From Oegoconia quadripuncta (Eukaryota > Arthropoda > Insecta > Lepidoptera > Autostichidae): DNA of 64,000 nucleotides. Below are positions 14,601-24,319 of this stretch, piece by piece (position 1 is the stretch's first letter; the number at the start of each line of letters is the position of its first letter). Location of the stretch: contig OX438747.1 in the NCBI GenBank assembly GCA_949316235.1, forward strand, positions 6,066,924 through 6,130,923, written 5' to 3'. The position numbers and the translations under genes are program-made. The notes under the pieces are model-generated. The model had not been told where the DNA came from. It saw nothing but the letters and a program-made list of their open reading frames with translations, and made no database searches.

Positions 14601-17600
14601 TCTGTGATACTACCTATTTCTCATGACACCACATTGATTATAAGAACTTAGAAAATGAATCAATTCGTGGATTATAGGTATAATATAAATGTTAAAAAAA
14701 TTATAAAAATCCGACTACGGTTCTAAATACCAATGACATGACCGTCTAAACAGCTAAAGAAGATGTATCTAATTGCACAAAGCAGTTACACAGGGGGATG
14801 TCATAATGCCCGAAACTAAAGTGATATTGAAGAGGCGGCAGTACTTAACACCATTTGGTCTTTTCGAATGCGCACGAATGCCTTAGGACGTCGCCATTTA
14901 TAACATTTACAAAGTTATAAAAATAGAATCTTTAAAAATAATCAGCGTAACCATAAAATAATGAAAAGTGGGAGAGAACTGTTTTTATTCGAATAAATAT
15001 ATCGTGTAGGGTGTATGTAAGATTTCTCTAAAACGCTAGACTAGAATGGGCGGAGCATAAACATTAATGATCTCGCACCTACGCTTATAAACGATATCGT
15101 CATTATAGGGGGATCACTACAGTTTTTATAAGAAATGTTGGGTAGTCTTAATGTTGCCTCAAGGAAGGTCGACCTTGGAATTACTTTGAAAACGATCAAG
15201 CTCATGTCGAGTCCAATTACCATAAACGGTAAACTTCTCGAATTTGTTCAAAACTCTGTCGTTACGTTTGGTTCGAAAACGCTAGTCGCTCGCCTTGTTA
15301 TGGAAAGAGCAATATTCAGAGTTACTCTAAGATACAGATTGCGAAATGAGGTAATCCACCAGAGACACAAAATCATTAGTATAGCTGCGAAATATATCCA
15401 GCTAAAGTGGCTGTGGGCAAATCCTATCTGTCGTAGAACCAGAAATCGCGTCACAAGCAGTTTCTGGAGTATAGACAGGCTGACGTAGCAATGTAGTAGA
15501 GATAGTAGAGCGGGCGGGTGGATGCGACAGTATACGTAAAGCTAAACATCGAGCTCTGTCTCCAGCTTTGGAGGAGGTCTAGGTCAAGCAGTGGATTTTT
15601 GTGGGTTGATGATGAATCAGTGTCAGAATCGATTGCCCGCATTCCCCAGTTATATTTGTCCAGTATACAAAAGATACTTGGATATACCGGTTCTTTAACT
15701 TTGGTTTAGCTGGTTCGGTTATCACCCAGTGCTCTGGATGGAAACCTGTCAAATCCATGACTGGTAGGTAGGTACCTAGGTAAAATATATTTCCTGTTCG
15801 TGGAGAAATTGAGGGTACCTGTAATGACAATTATTTTCTTTATATTAAGCTAAAGCTTACGATGTTACAAATTTGTCGCTGTCCAATTGAAAATCTTGTT
15901 GTTGAACCTTAGATTATCGTTGAACACATAATTTTAAAAGGTTGCCGAATTAAATATTTCAGTAGAATTTGTCACATTTTACCGTCTACCTACTGGCATT
16001 TTTGAAGACTTCCCAATAACGATTCTCTACGTAGCCGCGTGGAGAGTATAAACAACAATAGTTTTTCACACTCCATGCCAAGCATTGTCTATTCGTATTA
16101 CGTTCAGTACATATACATATCATGACGATGGCTCCAAATCATTATGTCAGTGATAGCCCCATTGTTCTGTCTTCTCGTGTTTGTTAATGCAGAAAGCGTG
16201 GACAGACATTTTTTTTGCTGATCCGATACGCCTCTAGATTTTTAGCATATTTGCATAACGTTTACTTAGTATCGTAGACATAGACATACTTTATTAATAA
16301 CTAAGGTAGCTTTCATAAGAGCTACATCGAAATATAATAAACTCACAATACTCGACTTCGAAGATTGTTTTAATGTTTCTGTATGTGAATATAATAGTAT
16401 TATATAAGTTATTAGAACTCCAGTATCAGCCTAAGGACTCTTAAGTATCTATGGGTAATCAAGTCTTGAGTGCATTATGGAAAAAAAATATCAATGTGAA
16501 TAGTAGACATAAGATGATTATAAGGTTAAAATTGGCCAATATCACCAATTTTTAGACAAAAAGATGCTTCGCACGCAGTAATGCTGTGGTCTTCCAAACG
16601 ATATGGCGCCTAAATTGCATAATATGTTTTGCTACTGCACCCAAAAGAGCTATTCGCCATTGAAATGTAAAAGATAAAAATCTGAGTACCTATCGAGTCT
16701 TCAGGCGAATCGGGCACTGAAAAGGTATCGGTATCGAAGTCTAAGATGACTGAGGAGTCCGCTGGTGGAGGTAAACTAATGAATTTATCAGACTAATGAA
16801 TAGAAATGACAATAAATACCACCATTTCAATTCCCTGATATATGGTACATATGGTTTCTAAACTAACATCGAACTATGGAACATTGAAATTAACCTATGA
16901 GCACAGCTTCAAATGCCACAGCGTCTAATCATTCTCATTATTAATTGGTTCGTAGGTCTAATCTCAAAATAATCGATTCGATAGACATTATGATCTCCGT
17001 GATAAAGTTGGCGGAGCTGTAGGAAGGACATCAAAGTGTCTCCTGAAAATTCAACCGAAGTAGGTACTACTTGATTCTGACATGATAAATATATGTTCCT
17101 TCTAATATTAATTATTCAAGTTGTATATGTTGTTCATATTCTTCAGAAACCGGCAGGTATCATTCTGATTCGCTTGAAGTAGGTATTATAAATTCACAGC
17201 CACTGGACCCTACCGTCTTTAATTTTTGTTGCTAAAATACAGACGTTCTAGCTATATGACAATATGTTCAAATGTTAATTACAGACCATAGGCTTATATA
17301 TTTACAGACATATCTGAAAAGCAGGACTTTTAGTGAGAAAATTAAGTTTTATAGCCGACTTCAAACTAAAATCAAAACAGTAGGAAGTTCCATGTTTTGA
17401 TGTATGTATTTTTTTAATATAAGTTCACCGATAATGCCGAGGATGACTACGCGACATTGGCGACTGATTCGCGTGATTCTTTTGTGAAAGAAGTTACCGT
17501 AAAGTTTGTTCCATTGTAATTTCAGTAGGTATAATTGATTCAGTAGTTTTTGTGTAATTAAGGTATATAGCAGAATAGCTTGTCACATTTAGACGATTGT

Positions 17601-18336
17601 CTAGATTCTGTATACTCACTCGCAGGGAGACTATATAATAATATATGCAGTTTGGGTTTTTATTGAAGAAGTGTAGAGAAGGTTGGTGTGGTGTGTGTGA
17701 AGTGTGGAATATGACACATGCAATATCATGTATCGAGCATGTATAGGTACCCTCACTGTCCATCTAAACTATGGGAACTAGAAGGTTCGCCATACCGCAA
17801 AAATAACCAGGGGGATTGGTAAGCAAGCTAAAATAATAAACGGCAATAAATAAAAACTTAAAAAAAAAACCAACCGACTCAACCACTACAAAGTAAAAAA
17901 TAATTTACTGAAACATGAAAAATATCTAGTATATGAAAAAAATATGTTTCGAGGTCAGCGTCAGTTTTTGAAGTGATTCTATTTAGTTTCAACATTGACA
18001 CCCGACTCGAAAGATATTTTTTCATATAACTAGAAATAATAATTATTACGACGAGCGTTTCAGTAAAATTAATTTTACTTTGTAGATGCTGAAATCCGTT
18101 GTTTTTTTTTTGTTAATTTTTTTTTATTGTATTACCTATTACTATTTATCCAGGTTTCAACTGGCACACGCACTAGTTTCCTTGAATGAGACTTGCTACT
18201 ACTACCTACCTACCTATTTCATTCGTCTTTTACTTTACAGGTGTACTGGGTGGGTCCAATTCTCGGTGGAGTCGTCGCCGGAGTCTTCTACAGGTTTGTC
18301 CTCAAAGGGGGCAGCAATGCAACCGCAGAAGAATAA
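2520..18336 (+). CDS. Drip: Aquaporin (DRIP-type water channel), 3' part with two alternative last exons
   Basis: Membrane channel of the MIP family, expected to pass water. Exons: 2520-2663, 5477-5551, 6844-6984, 8095-8175, then either 12049-12153 or 18241-18336. All introns are GT-AG and all junctions are phase 0. The window encodes 181 residues (short-range last exon) or 178 (distal one); about the first 65-70 residues must lie upstream of position 1. Seen: [10 protein letters not shown] (first NPA loop) and [13 protein letters not shown] (second NPA loop with the filter Arg), plus a His in SVTAGHLAA at the usual selectivity-filter place. Ala stands where mammalian AQP1 has its mercury-sensitive Cys. 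These residues match water-selective rather than glycerol channels. DRIP assignment is by overall look, not by a tree. The gene is convergent with UBR4. Confidence 0.95.
2831..2970. mobile_element. MITE, GGGCCTGATTCTC family, copy 1
   Basis: About 140 bp with terminal inverted repeats (gggctctgattctcgcg at left, cgtgagaatca at right). Sister copies at 6645-6786 and 58346-58493 share inner segments such as cgagatttcaat and the cttataagtgt-like centre. Confidence 0.7.
3886..4134 (+). repeat. Dispersed repeat family (TGCACAACGGG), full-length-like copy
   Basis: About 250 bp. Matches 7719-7985 along its length; shorter pieces occur at 304-440 (-), 2262-2322 (-), 6080-6290 (+, diverged), 25585-25680 (+) and 25975-26035 (-). 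Typical segment: cctgatgttaagtgaagatg. Class unknown; possibly a SINE or LINE 3' end. Confidence 0.65.
5142..5374 (+). mobile_element. tRNA-derived SINE, family A
   Basis: Head with A-box-like ggtgtagtggatag and B-box-like gggtacgaatct, a tRNA-unrelated body with gaacatttattcccgag, and an A-rich end. Copies at 22509-22712 (+) and 36541-36765 (-). The head resembles a tRNA but the cloverleaf is broken, so it is not a tRNA gene. Confidence 0.8.
5477..5551 (+). CDS. Drip: Aquaporin exon, extracellular loop C
   Basis: 25 codons ([20 protein letters not shown]...), phase 0, donor gtaaga at 5552. A start at 5477 keeps the frame; the alternative cag at 5478-5480 would break it. The residues fit the loop between TM3 and TM4. 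Short exons of this size are usual for insect aquaporin genes. Confidence 0.9.
6645..6786. mobile_element. MITE, GGGCCTGATTCTC family, copy 2
   Basis: 142 bp bounded by gggcctgattctca and its exact inverse tgagaatcaggccc, the best-preserved copy of the family. It sits 58 bases before the aquaporin TM4-TM5 exon. Confidence 0.8.
6844..6984 (+). CDS. Drip: Aquaporin exon, TM4-TM5 with filter His
   Basis: 47 codons, acceptor tccag and donor gtaagt. It reads [23 protein letters not shown], a TM4-like stretch (split here as [10 protein letters not shown] then [10 protein letters not shown]), then a charged cytosolic loop ([10 protein letters not shown]), then [16 protein letters not shown] of TM5. 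The His in AGHLAA aligns with the aromatic/Arg filter His of water channels. Confidence 0.96.
7056..7250 (+). mobile_element. tRNA-derived SINE, family B
   Basis: tRNA-like head with ggtgtagtggttaaa and cgggttcgaatcccgc, then a body with tgctcccgagttatggatg and tttatttccaaaaaaaa. Related copies: 26965-27115 (+), 27123-27296 (-), 41956-42208 (+) and the split copy at 44089-44500. Confidence 0.8.
7455..7690 (+). repeat. Dispersed repeat, pair of 24008-24215
   Basis: Both copies contain acattttatggta then aaattcaacatggcg, and cctaaacgg with gaccaattttg/gaccgattttgg. Resembles common lepidopteran LINE 3' flanks; class not established. Confidence 0.6.
7719..7985 (+). repeat. Dispersed repeat family (TGCACAACGGG), second long copy
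   Basis: Collinear with 3886-4134, from gcacaacggg to the accaacca...gagtact-like end. It lies in the intron between the TM4-TM5 exon and the second NPA exon. Confidence 0.65.
8095..8175 (+). CDS. Drip: Aquaporin exon with second NPA motif
   Basis: 27 codons, acceptor ttgcag and donor gtgagt. It encodes [19 protein letters not shown], the half-helix E loop with NPA and the filter Arg. The Ala two places before Met-Asn-Pro-Ala replaces the AQP1 Cys, so mercury inhibition through that residue is not expected (inference). Confidence 0.97.
9057..9340 (-). mobile_element. SINE-like element with tRNA-like end (- strand)
   Basis: Contains the widespread lepidopteran phrases catcccactgcaggg, ccaccacgctggctc, ggtttcctcacgatgttttc and, at the right end, an inverse tRNA-like block (gaatctaacctgg, cttaaccgctgaaccacc). 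The tRNA-like end at right gives - orientation. Confidence 0.7.
9547..9692. mobile_element. Foldback MITE
   Basis: Two long inverted arms: aacgcttcacttctggcagc then tgattgg at left mirrors ccaatcagctgcgagaaatg with aagcgtt at right. Outer arms also pair (ggcaaacg / gcttttgcta). In the intron before exon A. Confidence 0.7.
10480..10885. repeat. Degenerate tandem repeat, units of about 90-125 bp
   Basis: Units begin near 10588, 10713 and 10803 with aaagt-tat-cttgg/ttgat, each followed by a gaattc/aaatca block and, in the last two, atcgacagatc. Partial unit before 10588. No coding sense. Confidence 0.5.
12049..12153 (+). CDS. Drip: Aquaporin alternative last exon A (tail ends SYDL)
   Basis: 34 codons plus stop TAA at 12151. 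Acceptor tttccag; phase 0 with the preceding exon. It encodes TM6 ([20 protein letters not shown]) then a charged tail [14 protein letters not shown]. The first 20 residues are identical to alternative exon B at 18241, with nine third-base differences, all silent. The tail is the part that would differ between isoforms. A tail ending in S-Y-D plus a hydrophobic residue is what I recall for other insect DRIP proteins, so A may be the ancestral-type ending (weak inference). Confidence 0.94.
   Translation: MYWVGPILGGVVAGVFYRFVIRVDKPAERGSYDL
12154..14385 (+). other. Probable 3'UTR of aquaporin isoform A
   Basis: AT-rich, no coding potential. Segments collinear with the tract after exon B include 12353-12415 (against 18650-18712), about 12480-12560 (against 19395-19460), 14160-14210 (against 19905-19970) and 14303-14345 (against 20525-20570). 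Both tracts end at AATAAA-type signals, here at 14360-14365, 2.2 kb after the stop. The conserved order suggests transcribed UTR rather than random intron. The true cleavage site is not proven. Confidence 0.6.
14386..17885. other. Intron between alternative exons A and B
   Basis: No exon seen. It holds the decayed RTE reverse-transcriptase remnant at about 15045-15625; the rest is AT-rich without recognised features. Confidence 0.6.
15045..15625 (+). pseudogene. RTE-type LINE reverse-transcriptase remnant
   Basis: Readable pieces in order: a degenerate catalytic-box region (TLINDIVII in place of LRFADDIV), [19 protein letters not shown] then [45 protein letters not shown], and a tail [12 protein letters not shown]. 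This is the usual palm-to-C-terminus order of RTE ORFs with a large internal deletion and frameshifts. Dead. Confidence 0.75.
17886..18085. mobile_element. Foldback MITE just before exon B
   Basis: 200 bp between ctacaaagtaaaa and its inverse ttttactttgtag. Inner arms also pair (tatctagtatatgaaaaaa against ttttttcatataactagaaa). It lies 155 bases from exon B and has no counterpart before exon A. Confidence 0.75.
18241..18336 (+). CDS. Drip: Aquaporin alternative last exon B (tail ends ATAEE)
   Basis: 31 codons plus stop TAA at 18334. Acceptor ttacag, phase 0. TM6 is the same as in exon A at protein level ([10 protein letters not shown]...), followed by a shorter tail [11 protein letters not shown]. 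The 22 bases before the exon are nearly identical to those before exon A (tcattc-tcttttacttt-cag), so the duplication reached into the intron. Only silent differences in the shared part argue that both copies are under selection and not that one is dead. Confidence 0.92.
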   Translation: MYWVGPILGGVVAGVFYRFVLKGGSNATAEE

Positions 18337-18573
18337 ATGGGAGAAGTTCCCGAGATTCAACATGAATCTTGGGTAATCCCTGCAAAGTTTTTTCGATTCA
18401 TCAACTGAAGGAAAAAGTCACTATTCGAAAAAGCCATGACACGTGAGTGTTCCATTTCCTTTTTCCTTCGTATTTCTTTTTATTTTTAAACGACTTCATT
18501 AGTAGATATTGAATTCGTTTTTAAAATTTTTTCTAAACCATTTATAGTCGTTCCTTCGAGTTCGGATTTTACG

Positions 18574-18635
18574 GAAAAACTTTTCGGGGCAGACTGGTTG
18601 GCATAAGAGGGTCTGCCCCGAAAAGTGTGTTTTTC
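18574..18635 (+). other. GC-rich hairpin in the exon B 3'UTR
   Basis: acttttcggggcagac at 18579-18594 pairs perfectly with gtctgccccgaaaagt at 18611-18626, with a 16-base loop and extra A/T pairing outside. Absent from the 3'UTR copy A. Confidence 0.7.
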
Positions 18636-18719
18636 GCACACATAGTTATGTTTGCGTCAAATAATGCGATATCCATCTGAGAGTATTGTACTATTGGTAT
18701 AGTTCCTTGTATTAAAGAC

Positions 18720-18955
18720 TAGCTTTCCGCCCGCGTATTCGCCTGCGTTGAATAGCTTTATCGCGGAATTTTGTTTATCTCGCGGGAACTATTCACTTCA
18801 TCGGGATAAAAAGTAACCTATGTTTTAATCCAGGGTATGGTCTACCTGTATACCAAATTTCATCCAAATCCGTTGATCCGTTACGCCGTGATTGAGCAAC
18901 AAACAAACATCCAAACGTTCTCATTCATAATATTAGTTAGATTAGTTAGTCTAGT
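18720..18955 (+). mobile_element. LINE-tail-like repeat, pair of 44195-44415
   Basis: Shares cgcctgcgt, cccgcggaaact/tcgcgggaact, aatccagggtatg, accaagtttcatccaaatcc and gcaacaaacaaac with the copy in the UBR4 intron. Common lepidopteran 3' end ending in taatattagtta. Confidence 0.7.
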
Positions 18956-19021
18956 TAGATTTAACCGAGATTTAGCCGAGAAGGAAAGTATTATTTATCA
19001 ATTTTATGGGGTAAATTTATA

Positions 19022-19391
19022 CAGGGTGAAATTTAATTAGTGTAAATCCGGTTTACTGGTGTCTCCACTCCTGGTTACGAACAACCTTCCACTAGGAACC
19101 ATAGCCGAATTCGATGAAAATAATTTTCCATTACCCATTCAAAGTAAACGATTATGAAACCACCTTTAGTACATATGGAAGTAGAAAGCTGTTCGTAATC
19201 TGGAGTGGGGTCATTAGCCGAAAATTGTTGGACTTCCATAATAAAGGAGGTTTCAGAATGGTTTACTTTGTTCGGATGATCGACATTTTTTTGATCGAAT
19301 TCGACTAGGTACGGTTCTTTGGAGAAACTTCGTCGTAATCAAGAGTGGCGTTACCAGTTAATGGGAATTACACGGATTTAAATTCACCCTG
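19022..19391. mobile_element. Foldback MITE, CAGGGTGAA family, copy 1
   Basis: 370 bp with CAGGGTG / CACCCTG ends; left TA flank kept, right flank changed to CA. Arms extend about 50 bp and more. Sister copy at 24320-24698. Confidence 0.85.
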
Positions 19392-20385
19392 CATTTTAGT
19401 AAGTAGGTATCTTAGGCATTTCCGATAGACATCGAGCTTACTGATAGCCTTGTAGCTATTTATTTTTTTGCAATAGAAGTAATTATGCATTAAATAGTAT
19501 GGAACCGAAAATTGATGACGCGGAATTTTCGCAACTATTGTTTCCAGTAATTTACTAACTCAAGCAACTAATAAACCTATTTTAGTTGTATAAATATGTT
19601 TTGCCTCTTTTTTCAAACGAAGAATTTAGTTTAAAATTCGAAATATGAATCTTTGTAGTTTTTATGAATGAATCCATATTAACATAACTGGCCAATTTCG
19701 CGCCACTTTTGTACTCCCTCAGCTCAGTACTATTTAATACACCTATATATCATGTGCTATTTTACTCAAAAATCCTATCACAAAGTACATCTTGAGATAT
19801 AGGCAACTAGCCCTTACCAACTCAAAATTAGATTAATAAATAGTGAAAATATAGTAGTTGTATATTTAAAGTATTTATTTAAATAAGTTGGTAAATATTT
19901 GATAATTAATAATAAACATAATTATTATGGTTGTTTGTTTACACGATTGCCTATGATAGTTTAGGAGTGAGTAAATATAAATTATGATGAGCCCTTATAC
20001 ATTTTATCACGTGCGTGATGGTAGAATTCACACAGTGAAATTCAGCTATTTTGATAATGTAGAAAACTGTGCTTAAATAGTGCCCAAAGTTAAATAATTG
20101 TACCAAGTTTAAGAGTTATTCAATATTTTAAGTCAGCATTCTGGCGTCACGTGTTGCTGAAATCATCATTCTCATACGCAGACACTGCTTTATCTATGGC
20201 TATAATTTATATCCCAAAAAAAAGTGCATAATTAGTGCCATCATTATATACAGGTACCTTTAAAACAACGAAGTTATTCAGACGTCTTCGTGAAAAGGGG
20301 CAGCACAGAAACGGACATTTTTTTCACCACAGTTTTTTTGACATTGACAATATAGCTAAATTCCACTTTGTGTATTCTAGCATCA

Positions 20386-20474
20386 TGTACAGTCAGCTGC
20401 AGAGAAACTTGACCCCTCATTTATACATGATTGTAAGTACAAGGGGTCATGTCTCTTTGCAGCTGACTGTACGT
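20386..20474. repeat. Inverted repeat (hairpin), 31-base arms
   Basis: gtacagtcagctgcagagaa then acttgacccct at left mirrors aggggtcatgtctctttgca then gctgactgtac at right with three mismatches. It is near the end of UTR copy B. Confidence 0.7.
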
Positions 20475-20989
20475 ATTTTATCGACAAGTTAACAATGGTA
20501 ATTTTATTGCTTATAATATTTATTCGATTTTGACTTTACCAACTGTAGAATAATTTTATATGTTAAACGTTATTTAAGATATTGATACTTAATAAAACAT
20601 AAATATTAAATAATTGCAATATTATTTTTCATACATATGTCGGTGGGGTCCGAAATTATATGTCCAAATGCGTAGGATATATATGCGAGCGCTTGGCTGA
20701 TTTACGAGTTACATCGAATCGTTCTTTCTCTTTGCTGTTTTCAACAAACTGTGAGTGTAAACTCACAGTTCCGGGATCATACATGCAAGTATTTGTCAAT
20801 CTTAGTACATACATTTCCAGTAGTTGCAGCAATTTCAATAATACAATTAATAATACGTACAATATTTATAAATAGTAAAAGAAATACATTTTTTAAGTCC
20901 TATCCAAGCTACTATCAAAAATGGCCCCAAAACTCCTTTAGCATTTTTCGTTATTACCTACTCATAGTTCAGAGTCTCCCTGCGGGATC

Positions 20990-21255
20990 GAATCAGAAAT
21001 GAGAACCAAGGTGACCGATATAGCCCGAAGAATAGTCAAACTTAAGTGGCAATGGGCGGGGCAGTTGGGGCGACAAGTTTCTAGAGTGGTGACCACGCAT
21101 CGGAAGACGCAGCGTGGATAGGTCAGGCCTATCTACGAGGTGGCCGACAATTTGGTAAAGATCCCGGGAAGCAGCTTTATGCGGGTAGCGCTTGATCGAT
21201 AGTTGTGGAGATTTTTCGGCTGATTTGTTGAAATTGAATGATGAGTTACAGATGT
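20990..21255 (+). pseudogene. RTE-type LINE C-terminal remnant
   Basis: Readable as RTKVTDIARRIVKLKWQWAG, then a frameshifted remainder of the VLEWRPR...RWTDDL region and the SLWRFF tail. Dead. Confidence 0.75.
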
Positions 21256-21731
21256 GGTCAATCAGGACCATTTAAAAAATTTACTGTCCAGTTTATCAGT
21301 TACAGAAAGTGTGAGTTATGCTTAAAGTAGGTACTTTTCCTGATTACCCTGAATTGAAAATTTGATATAACTTAGTGTTTAGAACAAATGTTACAACAAA
21401 CCGACCGATAGTATAAATGATTTTTGACATCAAAGTTAATTTTTTTAGGGGTCCGTGATAAAATAGGGAATAAAAATAATAAAATTTGTGACTTTGTGTT
21501 ACGACTATTTCTTTTCTACTGTACGTAACTTGATCTAATCAGTCATTTAATAGGTCAAAAGAAGGTGTTATTATTCTTAATGCTTATAGTCTTCAGTCCA
21601 TCCGTCCGTCCCAGGATATAACAGCATTGTAGCTTCAGTTTAAACTAATAAGTCTGTCTGATGTCTGAAATCTAGAGGAGTTATAATTTGAAGCAACTGT
21701 TAAAATTTATAGGTACCTACATAGTTAATTA

Positions 21732-21875
21732 ATGGTGTCGATTCGGATGTACACCATTTAAACTAAAACCAGTTTTGGAGTGGCGTCGTCGCATCGTACT
21801 GTTCCAGGGAGAAAGAGACAGTAGTACTCTAAAACTGGTTTTAGTTTAGTTGGTGTACATCCGAATCGACACCAT
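21732..21875. mobile_element. Short foldback MITE
   Basis: 144 bp. Arms of about 50 bp: atggtgtcgattcggatgta at left and tacatccgaatcgacaccat at right are exact inverses, and aactaaaaccagtttt/aaaactggttttagtt continues inside. Young-looking. Confidence 0.9.
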
Positions 21876-22508
21876 TGACGCATTCTTTAAAAAAAAAGCC
21901 GTAGTTGTCCCAGCAGAGTGGAATAAGTTTTATTTTTCCGTCTTTCCTTCCCCCAAAAAATCTGCAATTGCCAACCCGTTTGCCCAGCATGGCGATTAGA
22001 ACATATTATTATCATCCCGTGGAGAGCTATGCAAATCGCGCCGCGGGAGAGGCTTATGTTTAGTATTGGACTTTTATAGCCAGTTATACGGAGCTCATTA
22101 TCCAGTTCTAGTCACAGACCGACTATATGTCTCAACTCTTATTTGAGCAGTTTTTATACTCGTATATGCTATTATGATATCAACCCGGCTGTAGTCTCGG
22201 GCAGCAAAAAGCCTCCCGCCTTAACAAAGTGGGCAATTTATTACAATCTCTGACCTTAAACTATAAAATGGGAACATGTTGTCATATATTTAGGTATAAT
22301 GGGCCCAAATTACCATTGTCATACAATGACTCGATGACATTTAGTGCACTGCTTTCGTTGTTGTGTCATAATTATTATGAATTGTTTGATCTGCAAGTCT
22401 AATTAGATTTTGCATCTTGATGCAACACTGAATGAGTCTACTTTGTCACAGTGAACTTTTGTGTTGATATATGTATACAACCATTTCTAAGCTTCGTTCG
22501 CAACAAAC

Positions 22509-22712
22509 CGATTGGTGTGTGGACAGTGACCCTGTCTGCAAAACTAACTGTTGCGGATTCGAATCCCGCTAGGGGTAAATGTTTGTGTGATGAACACGAA
22601 CATTTATGCCCGAGTGATGGACGTTTATATAAATATTTATGTATGTTTATCTATTATAGTACGTGCTTTGCTTAGTTTTGGACAAAATTATTAGTGTAAG
22701 TGTACGAAATAT
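22509..22712 (+). mobile_element. tRNA-derived SINE, family A, copy 2
   Basis: Head attggtgtgtggacagtgac with B-box-like ggattcgaatcccgc and the shared body (gaacatttatgcccgagtg). Matches 5142-5374. Confidence 0.75.
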
Positions 22713-24007
22713 ATATTGAAGCCACTTGAAGTAATCAATGCGGCGTCACTTGTTTCAACCAATTCACGATATAGCGAGTTTTGATAAAGCTGTTCTGTAA
22801 TGTATTTGGCAACAACAACAACAAAATCTATGCAACTCCACTATAAAAATTCTAGCATCACGGACGTGAATTATATGGCCTAATCCTCACCTAGTGACTG
22901 GATATTGTGCCCTAACTACGTTAGTACTATATTAATTCTGTGCCCTAACAGTAATATAAAATTGTTGATGTACGAGTATGTAGTTGACAGCCAATAAGTC
23001 AATAAGCCTGCGCAACCGCTTACTCTCATTAAAATATGTGATTGACGGGTCGAGGTATCGTGTCATCCTGCGCAAGCCATAGGTATGCGTGAACTGATGA
23101 TAACTTTTGAGGAGTCGAGACCCGATCTACATTCTCTACTGCCTCCTCTGCTTACGATGACGGGAACTAAATTTTCACCCGTGATTTCGTCCACGTGGAT
23201 TTCGAAATAAAAACTAAATTTATTACGGCAAATCTCACCTGATGGAAAGTGACGATGGGGTCGAAGATGAAGCACGCGATCCCAGTAAATACAGTACTAG
23301 TTATACAGCTATTTAAAATACCGCTAATGCCTTTTAGCATTTTTTAAAAGCTGTCCGAATCAAATAGCCTGGTTTTTAACCGACTTCAAAAAGGAGAAGG
23401 TTCTCAATTCGGCCGTGTGTTTTATTTAAAGATTGCATCGTAAGTTTCTTTTATTCCCTTAACAGTGTACATACTCATTTATGAGTCCTGCTAGGTTCCG
23501 GAGATGTTGGCTTTTCTTTGAAATATTTCTCCCTTCTTTGATCTGCGTGGGAGTGTAAATTCAATGACTCTCATATCGCTAAATAAACTAAGGAATACAT
23601 GCTGTTTGAACTGTGCGATGATATCTGGGTCAGTAGCCAATCTGCCTCTTATTTAATATAGCTACCACCACTAAGGCACTCATGCGCTTTTAGGGTTGCA
23701 TAACCCAAATGATGAAAACGACACTATTTTAAATTGAATTCAAATTACCGTTGTACTTAGTAGTGGGAAAACAACTTAAATGAATACTGGTTTTTGCACA
23801 AAAAAAAATTCAATAGTGAGGTCGCTTAGTTCTGAACCCACAGGTTCAGGTTCTACTAATACCTAGTTCTCCATCTTCTATGTGCATCATCAGATCTTCA
23901 CCAAATTTACATGAACCCAACCGTTTCAAACAAAAAAAAAAGAAATATTGAAATCGGTTCACAATCGGCGGAGTCGTAGTTATTACATAAAAATAAATAG
24001 ATCTTCC

Positions 24008-24215
24008 CTTAGTCCCGACTGTCCCAGGACGGAGGGTTAATATTTTTCGAATGTATATGTATGCCGATTTCTGTTAGGTACCTCCTGTAGCCTAAACGGA
24101 TTGACCGATTTTGGAATGAAAGGTAACGTTCGTAGTCTTCTCCAGTGTTAAGGACACATTTTATGGTATAAAAAATCAACATGGCGTCCGTAAAATATTC
24201 TGTCGGGTTTTACAG
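24008..24215 (+). repeat. Dispersed repeat, pair of 7455-7690
   Basis: Shares the order cctcctgtagcctaaacgg, gaccgattttgg, acacattttatggtat and aatcaacatggcg with the other copy. Confidence 0.6.
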
Positions 24216-24319
24216 TTAATTGTAGCTTGTTTAAAGAATATGATGGTGGTCCCTGGCCCCATACATATTTCTAAAGTAAAATATACTCAACAACGGAAAG
24301 TGTTGTTGAAGATAGTATA

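Larger units (their letters stand above)
18337..20615 (+). other. Probable 3'UTR of aquaporin isoform B, with insertions
   Basis: Diverged copy of the tract after exon A, ending at AATAAA at 20591-20596, about 2.25 kb after the stop. It contains pieces absent from copy A: a G/C-rich hairpin (18574-18635), a LINE-tail-like repeat (about 18720-18955), a foldback MITE (19022-19391) and a hairpin at 20386-20474. Confidence 0.55.

Noticed and set aside
15135..15488. 117-codon open frame as a novel gene
   Set aside because: Contains RTE reverse-transcriptase C-terminal phrases with deletions; a dead LINE.
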